Shown piece after piece: positions 1-5,156 of a DNA stretch of 6,083 nucleotides; the first letter of the stretch is position 1, and every line of letters begins with the position of its first letter. Under the pieces are notes generated by a model that worked only from the letters and a program-made list of their open reading frames with translations, was not told the origin of the DNA and did not search any database. A program made the position numbers and the translations under genes. This stretch comes from CAYYWP01 sp050176585 (GTDB lineage: Bacteria > Desulfobacterota > Binatia > HRBIN30 > CADEER01). Location: assembly GCA_050176585.1 (NCBI GenBank), contig JBFXHX010000091.1, positions 1 through 6,083 of the forward strand, read 5' to 3'.

Positions 1-100
1 CCGCGCTGTCGATGTCGGCGGTCGCGATCACGAACTGCGACACGCCATCGAAAATCTTGTTCGGCAGGTCGGTGAAAAAATACGGATCCAAAGCGTCCAG
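1..100 (-). CDS. Partial N-terminus, probable VOC (glyoxalase-fold) family protein
   Basis: Only the first 33 codons are inside the window; the gene continues beyond base 1. The translation begins roughly LDALDPYFFTDLPNKIFDGV and continues with SQFVIATADIDSA. The second part looks like the first beta strand of a VOC-superfamily domain, where a V-x-Q-(F/V)-x-I-A-x-x-D-(I/L)-(D/E)-x-A pattern normally carries a metal ligand or its neighbour. The frame has an in-frame TGA just upstream of base 100 and no ATG or GTG. The best start is CTG (complement 98-100), 6 bases after a GGAGG; TTG at complement 89-91 is the alternative but lies 15 bases away. It may be cotranscribed with the NTF2-like gene at 246-620, although a strong hairpin lies between them. 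Family assignment rests on very few residues. The function could be dioxygenase, lyase or a resistance-type protein, and cannot be decided here. Confidence 0.5.
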   Translation of the reverse strand, partial: MDALDPYFFTDLPNKIFDGVSQFVIATADIDSA

Positions 101-104
101 TGCT

Positions 105-113
105 CACCTCCGG
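105..113 (-). promoter_or_regulatory. Ribosome binding site that points to a CTG start
   Basis: The minus strand reads CCGGAGGTG here. The GGAGG core (complement 107-111) is 6 bases upstream of CTG (98-100), which is ideal spacing. The only other initiation codon in the open frame is TTG, 15 bases away. The GTG inside the site itself opens a different frame that gives an Arg-rich, unconvincing peptide. This favours CTG initiation for the partial gene. Confidence 0.5.
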
Positions 114-130
114 TTGTCTCGGTCCTGTTT

Positions 131-151
131 CGCGCCGTGCGGCACGGCGCG
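131..151. promoter_or_regulatory. Perfect 21-bp dyad, operator or 5' UTR hairpin
   Basis: The arms CGCGCCGTGC (131-140) and GCACGGCGCG (142-151) are exact inverted repeats around a single central G. The element ends 31 bases upstream of the CTG start of the partial minus-strand gene, a typical position for an operator overlapping a promoter or for a leader hairpin (9-bp stem, 3-base loop). No T-run follows on either strand, so an intrinsic terminator is unlikely. High local GC raises the chance of fortuitous symmetry, but 10 of 10 matching pairs is strong. Confidence 0.45.
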
Positions 152-193
152 GGCGTGGGGCGCGTCACCGCCGGCGCGGCGCGCGCGGGCTCG

Positions 194-219
194 CGGCCGG
201 CGGGAATACCCGCCGGCCG
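194..219 (-). terminator. Strong GC hairpin downstream of the Lumazine_bd_2-type gene
   Basis: An 11-bp perfect stem CGGCCGGCGGG (194-204) pairs with CCCGCCGGCCG (209-219) around the loop AATA. On the minus strand it lies 26 bases past the stop codon of the gene at 246-620 and about 94 bases before the next minus-strand start. No U-tract follows, so it is not a classical intrinsic terminator. It could act as a U-less terminator, an mRNA 3' end stabiliser, or an attenuating barrier between the two genes. Confidence 0.5.
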
Positions 220-220
220 A

Positions 221-233
221 TGACGTCACGTCA
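221..233. promoter_or_regulatory. 13-bp dyad TGACGTCACGTCA, operator-like
   Basis: The half sites TGACGT (221-226) and ACGTCA (228-233) are perfect inverted repeats around a central C. The first eight bases, TGACGTCA, are also a palindrome themselves. The site lies between the stop codon at 246 and the hairpin at 194-219. It resembles a small dimeric-regulator site by symmetry only; no regulator gene is present in the window. Half of the motif (CACGTCATC) recurs at 809-817 upstream of the extradiol dioxygenase, possibly by chance. Confidence 0.25.
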
Positions 234-245
234 TCCCCCGGCTCT

Positions 246-620
246 TCAGCCGTGGTGATGGAACACCTTGTTGATGATCTTCCACTGTCCGTCGACCTTG
301 AGCAGCGTGAACATGTCGGTGTACCGGCGACCGGTCCAGTTCTCGAGCTCGAGCCGTACCGTGGCTATCGTATCGGCCACGTTGATGCTCGCGATCCGCG
401 CCTGCAGCTCCTTGGCCGCGCCGTTGTTGTCATTCCAGCTGAAGAGCTGTGCGATCGGGCCGGCGGTCAGCTCGTTGCCGACATAGCCGAAGATCGTCGC
501 ATCCTTGTGGAAGGCGGGCTTCATCTCGTCGCCGCGGCCCGTCTTGGCGCCGTCGATGTAGTACTGGACGGTCCTGGCGATCGCGTCATACTCGCTCACG
601 GGGTTCGTTGCGTTGCTCAT
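246..620 (-). CDS. NTF2-like protein, Lumazine_bd_2 type (putative)
   Basis: The 124-residue protein is full length for a single-domain cone-shaped alpha+beta NTF2 fold. It shows the helix-1 pattern VQYYIDGAKTGRGDEMKPAF (19-37), then HKDATIFGYVG (38-48), a GPIAQLF helix (54-60), strands ARIASINVADTIATVRLELE (74-92), and the closing NWTGRRYTDMFTLLKVDGQW stretch (95-113) ending in KIINKVFHHHG. This is the signature I associate with the putative lumazine-binding (Lumazine_bd_2) branch of the NTF2/SnoaL superfamily, whose members are mostly uncharacterised; the lumazine-binding name should not be read as a proven activity. ATG at complement 618-620 follows GAGGAG with 8 bases between. There is no signal peptide, so it should be cytosolic. 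It diverges from the dioxygenase gene across 252 bases. It may be a small-molecule binding, isomerase or hydratase-like accessory protein. Confidence 0.85.
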   Translation of the reverse strand: MSNATNPVSEYDAIARTVQYYIDGAKTGRGDEMKPAFHKDATIFGYVGNELTAGPIAQLFSWNDNNGAAKELQARIASINVADTIATVRLELENWTGRRYTDMFTLLKVDGQWKIINKVFHHHG

Positions 621-872
621 CGGCTTTACTCCTCGGTTGGTTGCTCGTGTGACGAACGGGGCTCGCGCGGCGCGTTACCGGCGCGGCGGCGTGTGACTCA
701 CGGTAAAGTGGACCCTTCGAACGACTGCACGCGCTCGAGGTCGCCGGGCTCGATTCTCGACTCTTGAAAGGAGCTCGGGTACGAGAGGGCCAGTACTGGA
801 ACTGATCGCACGTCATCACCGTCCACGCCGGGGCCTCAGAGGCTTGGGTTTCTACCCTAGGGAGGCGGACCG
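621..872. other. Divergent intergenic region, no gene seen
   Basis: These 252 bases separate the minus-strand NTF2-like gene from the plus-strand dioxygenase gene and should hold both promoters. I find no convincing coding sequence and no clean -35/-10 pair. Symmetric elements present: TTACCG (675-680) paired with CGGTAA (701-706) across 20 bases, which encloses the near-palindrome GTGACTCAC (693-701), and the 10-bp perfect palindrome CCAGTACTGG (790-799), 73 bases upstream of the dioxygenase start. The plus-strand gene has a good ribosome site, GGAGG at 861-865, 7 bases before ATG 873. Confidence 0.5.
790..799. promoter_or_regulatory. 10-bp palindrome CCAGTACTGG, possible operator
   Basis: This is a perfect self-complementary decamer in the region between two divergent genes, centred about 78 bases upstream of the extradiol dioxygenase start. 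Position and symmetry fit a regulator site. There is no recognised consensus, and a single 10-bp palindrome can arise by chance. Confidence 0.2.
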
Positions 873-1652
873 ATGCCAGATTCGATGATGCCCGTGGGTT
901 TCGTCGCTCACGGCGCGCCGCTGCTCGCGACCGATGCCGAAAAGGGTGCACAGCTTCGCGCCTGGGCAGCGGCGATGCCGCGCCCCGATGCCGTGCTGGT
1001 GCTGTCCGCTCACTGGGAGCAGGCGCCGCCGGCGATCGGCGCGACCACCGCGCTCCCGCTCATCTATGATTTCTACGGCTTTCCGAAGGAGCTCTACGCC
1101 ATCCGGTACCCTGCGCCCGGCGCGCCGGCGCTGGCGGACCGGGTGGCGGCTCTGCTCCAGTCCCGGGGGCCCGTGGTCCGGGAGCCCGCCCGCGGGCTCG
1201 ACCACGGTGCGTGGGTGCCGCTGCTCTGGATGCTGCCCGCTCACGACGTCCCGGTCCTGCAGCTCTCGATCCCCACGCAAGATCCGCGCGCGCTCGTGGA
1301 GCTCGGCCGCGCGCTTGCGCCGCTGCGCGAAGAGGGCGTGCTCGTCCTCGCCAGCGGCAGTTTGACCCACAACTTGTCCACACTGAACTGGCGGCCGAAT
1401 GCGCCCGTGCCCGCGTGGGCGCTGGAGTTCGACACCTGGACCGGGGACGCGCTCGCGCGCGGCGATCTCGACGCGCTCATCGACTACCGGACGAAAGCGC
1501 CCGGCGTGCACGTGGCGCTGCCCTCGCACGAGCACTTCGTGCCCATCCTCATCGCGGCGGGGGCCGCGAGCGCTGCGCCCGGGGCGGTCCGTTTCCCGGT
1601 CGAGGGGTTCGAGTTCGGGAGCCTCTCCCGGCGGTGCGTCCAGTTCGGCTGA
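873..1652 (+). CDS. DODA-type class III extradiol ring-opening dioxygenase (LigB superfamily)
   Basis: The 259-residue cytosolic protein has the usual length of the YgiD / plant DOPA 4,5-dioxygenase-like family, which opens the ring of catechol substrates with a non-haem metal and O2. Visible motifs in order: HGAP with His13, LSAHWE with His47, YDFYGFP (65-71), YPAPG (79-83), the DHGAW box with His111, SGSLTHNL with His166, and PSHEHFVP with His219 and His221. By analogy with E. coli YgiD, His13, His47 and His221 should bind the metal (Zn in YgiD) and His166 should be the catalytic base. All expected histidines are present. The C-terminal EGFEFGSLSRRCVQFG closely follows the family ending. 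ATG 873 is preceded by GGAGG with 7-base spacing. The gene is convergent with the M24/Rieske operon. The natural substrate is unknown; bacterial members are often annotated from DOPA activity without proof. Confidence 0.93.
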   Translation: MPDSMMPVGFVAHGAPLLATDAEKGAQLRAWAAAMPRPDAVLVLSAHWEQAPPAIGATTALPLIYDFYGFPKELYAIRYPAPGAPALADRVAALLQSRGPVVREPARGLDHGAWVPLLWMLPAHDVPVLQLSIPTQDPRALVELGRALAPLREEGVLVLASGSLTHNLSTLNWRPNAPVPAWALEFDTWTGDALARGDLDALIDYRTKAPGVHVALPSHEHFVPILIAAGAASAAPGAVRFPVEGFEFGSLSRRCVQFG

Positions 1653-1661
1653 GCGCCGGTC

Positions 1662-1696
1662 GCGGGAGCGGCCCAACCGCGTCGGACCGCTCCCGC
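1662..1696. terminator. Bidirectional hairpin between convergent genes
   Basis: GCGGGAGCGG (1662-1671) pairs exactly with CCGCTCCCGC (1687-1696). After one mismatch, two further C-G pairs follow, leaving a 9-base loop. It lies 9 bases after the dioxygenase stop and 39 bases beyond the M24 stop, so it could end transcription from both sides. It lacks a T-run, as often seen in GC-rich genomes. A weaker stem, CGTTGC (1701-1706) with GCAACG (1721-1726), lies beside it. Confidence 0.65.
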
Positions 1697-1735
1697 AGGG
1701 CGTTGCCACTGCCCGAGCTCGCAACGGCGCGGCCG

Positions 1736-2893
1736 TCAGAAGTTGTAACCCGAGGTGGTCAGCCTGCGCAGGCCGGTAGCGGTCACCGCGAAGGTGTCCT
1801 CGAGCTTCACGAACGCCTTGTCGCCGCGATGCTCGACCCGCGTCTCCGGCTCCAGGGTGATCACCATGCCTTCTTTGAGCTCGGCATCCTCGTCCATCAT
1901 CTCGCGCCGGTAGATGATCGGCAGCTCGCACGCGCGCATGCCCACCCCGTGGCCCATCGAGTACGGCGTGCCCGGATAGCCCAATTTCTTGAGCACGCCG
2001 TTGATGAGCGCGTCGAGCTGCGACGCTTTGATGCCCGGCTTCGCGGCGGCTTGTCCCTCGCCATACGCTTGCTGTAGCGCTTTGTACGCGTCCTGCACGA
2101 CTTTCGGCGGCGTCCCCACGAAAGCGGTCCGACACATGTCGGATCCGTAGCCGCCCATGCCGTAACAGCCGACGTCGAGGCAGAAGGTATCTCCCTCCCA
2201 GAGGTGCTTGCCGTGCGCGTACCAGTCCTCCGCTTGCCTGTGCAGGCAGAGGTGGTGGGTCACGGTCTCGGCGCCTTGCTGATGCATCTCGTGGCAGGCG
2301 ACGGCCACGATCTCATTATCCCTCCGGCCGTCGATGATCGATTCCAAGGCGGCGCTGCAGCCGAGCGACGCGACCGTCGCGCTCGCTTCGATCAACTTGA
2401 TCTCCTCCGGGTGTTTCATTTGGCGGGCGAGCGCCAGCTCTTTCTCCACCGGGTGAAACTCCACCCGGGACATATCCTGCCGCAGCGCCTGCTGGATGCT
2501 CAGCGGGACGGCCTCCATGCCGACGCGGTGGACCCCGAGCGCCTCCAGCTTCTTCTTCAAGAGTCGCGCCCACACTCCGGGCTGTGAGGCGCTCGACACC
2601 CATGACGGCGTGGCGACGTACTGGCGGATCCACGGTTGGGTCGGCTCGGGGTCTTTTTGATCTTCATCGAGGAACGGAACGAATACGAAGCTCTCACCTT
2701 CCGCGGTCACCACCGCGGCGTACCAATCGAACGCCTCGATGATGAACCAGGCGCGGAAGTCCGAGGCATAGCGAATGTTGTCGGGACCGGTGAGGACAAC
2801 GGCATCGACGCCTTTCTCCTGCATCACGCGCCGCACGTTCTCTGTGCGATACCGCCGCAGCGCGTCCCAGTCGGCCTGTGGCCAGTTGTACAT
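1736..2893 (-). CDS. M24 family metallohydrolase (Xaa-Pro peptidase / creatinase-like)
   Basis: The 385-residue protein has the two-domain pita-bread architecture: a creatinase-like N-terminal domain (about 12-150, with GPDNIRYASDF at 36-46) and the M24 catalytic domain (about 160-380). The five dinuclear-metal ligands are visible: Asp240 (CLDVG), Asp252 (SDMCRT), His315 (MGHGVGM), Glu348 (ITLEPE) and Glu365 (VKLEDTF). The first two are 12 residues apart, one more than the usual prolidase pattern, because of an extra Gly in a GCYGMGGYG loop. The family includes aminopeptidase P and prolidase but also creatinase, ectoine hydrolase and DddP DMSP lyase, so the substrate need not be a peptide. 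There is no signal peptide. ATG at complement 2891-2893 follows GGAGG with 7-base spacing. It is the last gene of the Rieske operon, 101 bases after the SnoaL_4 gene, which supports a catabolic role on a small molecule. Confidence 0.92.
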   Translation of the reverse strand: MYNWPQADWDALRRYRTENVRRVMQEKGVDAVVLTGPDNIRYASDFRAWFIIEAFDWYAAVVTAEGESFVFVPFLDEDQKDPEPTQPWIRQYVATPSWVSSASQPGVWARLLKKKLEALGVHRVGMEAVPLSIQQALRQDMSRVEFHPVEKELALARQMKHPEEIKLIEASATVASLGCSAALESIIDGRRDNEIVAVACHEMHQQGAETVTHHLCLHRQAEDWYAHGKHLWEGDTFCLDVGCYGMGGYGSDMCRTAFVGTPPKVVQDAYKALQQAYGEGQAAAKPGIKASQLDALINGVLKKLGYPGTPYSMGHGVGMRACELPIIYRREMMDEDAELKEGMVITLEPETRVEHRGDKAFVKLEDTFAVTATGLRRLTTSGYNF

Positions 2894-2994
2894 CGCTTAT
2901 CCTCCCGCTCGTTGGAGCGCCGGCAGTGACGCTCGTGTGCTGCTCGGTCGGAAGCCGTGGCGTCCCAGCGTCACGGACGAATCGACCAGTTCCT

Positions 2995-3558
2995 TTACTT
3001 GTCGTCGAGGATGGACCGCTTGTTGACCCAACCCTCGGCGTACGGCGTCCAGATTCCCGGGGTGAGCTTCACCCGTTGGAACTTCCATTCACCGGTCCAG
3101 GGATGGCCGAGTTGCCGTTTCACCACCGCGGAGGGCAGCGTGAGCTTCGTGTACTCCTCGTCGTACCGCCCGGTGCCCCACACGGCCTGGTTGCCCTCGC
3201 GCATCGTGCAGGGCTCCAACAGGTACCAAATCCCGGTCGCCCGATCTTCGCCCTGCAATTCGATGATCGGGTTCATGACGTAGTGCACGGCGAACGCCAG
3301 GGCGCGGGGCAGCTCGTCGAAAAACTTTTGGATCGCGGCGCGCCCGGCATGGCGGCCGAACGGGCCGCCGTCCCACACGGCGTCCTCGGCGAAGAGATCG
3401 CCCATCGCGGACCAGTTCGCCTCGTCGACGTTCAGGCAATACCGCGCCCTCAGCTGCTTGATCGCTTCGATGTCCTCCTGGGCTTGGATCCTTCGCGTGA
3501 GATCCTCCAACTGCCAGTGAGTGTTGCTGTGGGCGGGATCGACGACTCGCAGGCTCAT
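2995..3558 (-). CDS. SnoaL_4-type NTF2-fold protein
   Basis: The 187-residue protein has a charged N-terminal helix (about 15-38, LEDLTRRIQAQEDIEAIKQL), the typical Y-C-x-x-x-D turn (Tyr40, Asp45), DLFAEDAVW (54-62) and VHYVMNPIIEL (91-101) with His92. These are the hallmarks of the SnoaL-like/scytalone-dehydratase-like branch of the NTF2 superfamily, where the central Tyr/Asp/His pocket often performs dehydration or isomerisation. The same fold is used by beta subunits of ring-hydroxylating oxygenases, and this gene lies directly downstream of a Rieske alpha subunit, so it may be an oxygenase partner or the next enzyme. The C-terminal tail (150-187) is rich in Trp and basic residues. The start at complement 3556-3558 has a GGAGGGG only 2 bases upstream (4 bases from the GGAGG core) and overlaps the stop of an upstream small ORF as ATGA, suggesting translational coupling. 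Confidence 0.85.
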   Translation of the reverse strand: MSLRVVDPAHSNTHWQLEDLTRRIQAQEDIEAIKQLRARYCLNVDEANWSAMGDLFAEDAVWDGGPFGRHAGRAAIQKFFDELPRALAFAVHYVMNPIIELQGEDRATGIWYLLEPCTMREGNQAVWGTGRYDEEYTKLTLPSAVVKRQLGHPWTGEWKFQRVKLTPGIWTPYAEGWVNKRSILDDK

Positions 3559-3668
3559 AACCCCTCCGTGAACGGTTGAGCTGGCATAGCCTTACCGTTG
3601 GCGTTGGCGCCGTTGACCGGCGCGCTGCTGTGACCCTCGTGAGGAGGAGGGCGGAACCGGTTATCCAC
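3555..3668 (-). CDS. Candidate 37-residue small protein between Rieske and SnoaL_4 genes
   Basis: A GTG start at complement 3666-3668 lies 10 bases after the Rieske stop and 6 bases after GAGGAG (complement 3675-3680). The frame runs 37 codons and its TGA overlaps the ATG of the SnoaL_4 gene (ATGA). The peptide starts MDNRFRPPPHEGHSS and ends with MPAQPFTEGL. It is hydrophilic, rich in Pro, Asn, Gly and Ala, and has no Cys and no membrane segment. I do not recognise it. Good ribosome site, short spacing and the stop-start overlap argue for a translated coupling ORF that fills an otherwise 120-base gap inside an operon. Short length and low complexity argue that it may be only a coupling leader, or chance. 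An internal ATG at complement 3585-3587 would give just 10 codons. Confidence 0.4.
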   Translation of the reverse strand: MDNRFRPPPHEGHSSAPVNGANANGKAMPAQPFTEGL

Positions 3669-3678
3669 GGCTCGCTCC

Positions 3679-4854
3679 TCACCGCGCCGATGCGTCCCCG
3701 TTCAGCAGGTGGTCCAAGACGTACTGCGTCAACCGATATGGAATGAGCTCGTGCAACGAGAGCCGCGACGGGCTGGCGAGCCGCGACCGGTACCCTTGCT
3801 GGGCGAGATTCAACAGGTGGATGTCCTGGTGGTTGAACTCGTCGGTGCCGTCGTAACTCATCTGCACCATCTCCTCGAAGCCGGGCCGGCCGACGAAGGA
3901 CTTCGGGAAGTGCACATCGAAGTAGCACTTTACGCTGTCGGGCCCGTTCGGGTGCATGATGAAACACGACACGCTGTCGGGCTGGTAGATCAACAGCACG
4001 TCCGGATAGATGAAAATGAAGTGGTGCAGCTTCTGCTCGGGCTCGGTGAGGCTGTCGATGATGAAAGCGCTCTTCCCCACGCTGCCGCCGACCGACATGC
4101 TGAGCGGCTCGGTGCCGACGAACAGCAAGTCCTCCCAGATGCCTTTGGGATCCGGCACGATCGACCACCGGCTGAGATCGCCGTATTGGGAGCCGATGGA
4201 CGTCGCGTGGGTCCCGAGGATGTGGTAGCCCTCCATCGCGTTCTCGACGAGCAGCTTCCAGTTACACGGATAGTCGTACACCGTGCGCCGCATGCACACG
4301 GTCTCGCCCAGCCGGTAGTTCTTCACGTACTCCGGCAGCTCGCCGAGCATTGGCAGCAGCGGTTTCGCCTCGGGGTCGAAGTTGACGAAGATCAGTCCTT
4401 CCCACACCTCCAGCCGTATGGGCCGCAGTCCCAACTGCGAAGCGTCGAACCCCTTTACCCCTTCCATGCCCGGCACGCCGATCAGCTTGCCGCTCAGGTT
4501 GTAGACCCAGCTGTGGTACGGGCAGGTGAACGCCCGGCAGTTTCCCTCGCCTTGCGCGACGACCGTGCCGCGATGGCGGCACGTATTAGAGAAGGCATGC
4601 AGCTCGGCCGCCTGATCGCGCACGATCAGGATCGGCTCATCCACCAGGGTGAACGTGAAGTAGTCGCCGGGTTTGCTAACGTGCTCGACATGTCCGACCC
4701 ACACCCACTCCTTCATGAAGATGCGCTGTACTTCCAGGTCGTAGAGCTCTTTCGAGGTATAGTACGGCGGCGGCGGCGCAATGGCCTCTTCTATCGGCCG
4801 CCTCATGAGCTCCACATCGCGCTTGCTCAGAATTGACTCGACCGAGCGATCCAT
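3679..4854 (-). CDS. Rieske non-haem iron oxygenase, alpha subunit
   Basis: The 391-residue cytosolic oxygenase uses O2 and two external electrons to hydroxylate or dealkylate a substrate. The Rieske [2Fe-2S] motif is complete: Cys92-x-His94 (NTCRHRGT) and Cys111-x2-His114 (TCPYHSW). The catalytic domain begins with NWKLLVENAMEGYHILGTH (198-216), giving iron ligands His211 and His216, with Asp344 in FNHQDIHLLN as the third. Glu208 occupies the bridging position that is Asp in most ring-hydroxylating dioxygenases. The C-terminal QQGYRSR and LHELIPYRLTQYVL segments fit the family. Length is slightly below the 420-450 of naphthalene-type enzymes and near that of CntA/GbcA-like ones. The ATG at complement 4852-4854 is chosen because AGGAGG lies 8 bases before it; an upstream TTG at 4873-4875 would include the ribosome site in the coding region. 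First gene of the operon; no ferredoxin or reductase is adjacent. Confidence 0.95.
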   Translation of the reverse strand: MDRSVESILSKRDVELMRRPIEEAIAPPPPYYTSKELYDLEVQRIFMKEWVWVGHVEHVSKPGDYFTFTLVDEPILIVRDQAAELHAFSNTCRHRGTVVAQGEGNCRAFTCPYHSWVYNLSGKLIGVPGMEGVKGFDASQLGLRPIRLEVWEGLIFVNFDPEAKPLLPMLGELPEYVKNYRLGETVCMRRTVYDYPCNWKLLVENAMEGYHILGTHATSIGSQYGDLSRWSIVPDPKGIWEDLLFVGTEPLSMSVGGSVGKSAFIIDSLTEPEQKLHHFIFIYPDVLLIYQPDSVSCFIMHPNGPDSVKCYFDVHFPKSFVGRPGFEEMVQMSYDGTDEFNHQDIHLLNLAQQGYRSRLASPSRLSLHELIPYRLTQYVLDHLLNGDASAR

Positions 4855-4862
4855 GCCGTGCA

Positions 4863-4868
4863 CCTCCT
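4863..4868 (-). promoter_or_regulatory. AGGAGG ribosome binding site that sets the Rieske start
   Basis: The minus strand reads AGGAGGTG ending 6 bases before ATG 4854, a near-perfect anti-16S match with the AGGAGG core at 8 bases. It excludes the longer TTG start at 4875, which would add seven residues encoded by the site itself. Confidence 0.8.
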
Positions 4869-5084
4869 GATGCAATTGATGACTGCTGGAGCCTCAATCA
4901 GAGTCCCGACTGCGGGGTGCGTTTCCCGCGTCTGGCCTCTGCGCGACGGCCGACGGACGCAGCGTTAGGTCGCGGGCGAGCTCATGAACAGGCGGTTGTC
5001 CGAGCGGCCAAACCTCCTCTTCACTGCGGAGCTGCGGAACTAACTAAGTGTAGGCACGCGCACTCACGCACATTGGGAAAATCG

Positions 5085-5090
5085 TGTCAA
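5085..5090 (-). promoter_or_regulatory. TTGACA, possible -35 box for the Rieske operon
   Basis: The minus strand shows a perfect TTGACA inside a locally AT-richer segment, pointing toward the Rieske gene. At 17 bases downstream the would-be -10 is GTGAGT, a poor match; a better TACACT lies too far away (32 bases). The promoter would give a leader of roughly 200 bases. Weak as a sigma70 promoter, and possibly activator-dependent. Confidence 0.2.
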
Positions 5091-5140
5091 CAGTCGGCTT
5101 AGCGGGTTGCGCCGGGCGAATGCATTTCGCAGAGCGCGGT

Positions 5141-5156
5141 CGGTCGCGTGCGACCG
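5141..5156. promoter_or_regulatory. 16-bp dyad, TetR/MarR-operator-like
   Basis: CGGTCGC (5141-5147) and GCGACCG (5150-5156) are perfect inverted repeats around GT. The total length and 2-base centre resemble sites bound by dimeric TetR- or MarR-type repressors. It lies in the shared control region, about 170 bases upstream of the LLM start and 290 bases upstream of the Rieske start. No regulator gene is present in the window. Confidence 0.35.

Noticed and set aside
12..767. Plus-strand 251-codon open frame over the left end
   Set aside because: It is antisense to the well-supported NTF2-like gene and the VOC-like N-terminus, with low-complexity Arg/Ala translation.
852..2135. 427-codon minus-strand open frame across the dioxygenase gene
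   Set aside because: It overlaps two convincing genes (DODA dioxygenase and M24), has strongly biased Arg/Gly/Ala composition and no family signature.
2897..2971. Possible 25-codon GTG ORF in the SnoaL_4-M24 spacer, ending shortly before the M24 ATG
   Set aside because: Its GTG has no properly spaced ribosome site, and the composition is unremarkable; unlike the ORF at 3555-3668 it lacks a stop-start overlap.
4855..4875. N-terminal extension of the Rieske protein from a TTG at 4875
   Set aside because: The extension encodes the Shine-Dalgarno itself, and ATG 4854 has ideal spacing.
5008..5022. Perfect AGGAGG on the minus strand far upstream of the Rieske gene
   Set aside because: No start codon at usable spacing opens a frame longer than a few codons; chance purine run.
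4991..5040. tRNA-Ser-like D-arm string (GTCCGAGCGGCC)
   Set aside because: No anticodon arm, T-arm or acceptor pairing follows, so it is neither a tRNA gene nor a clear attachment-site remnant.
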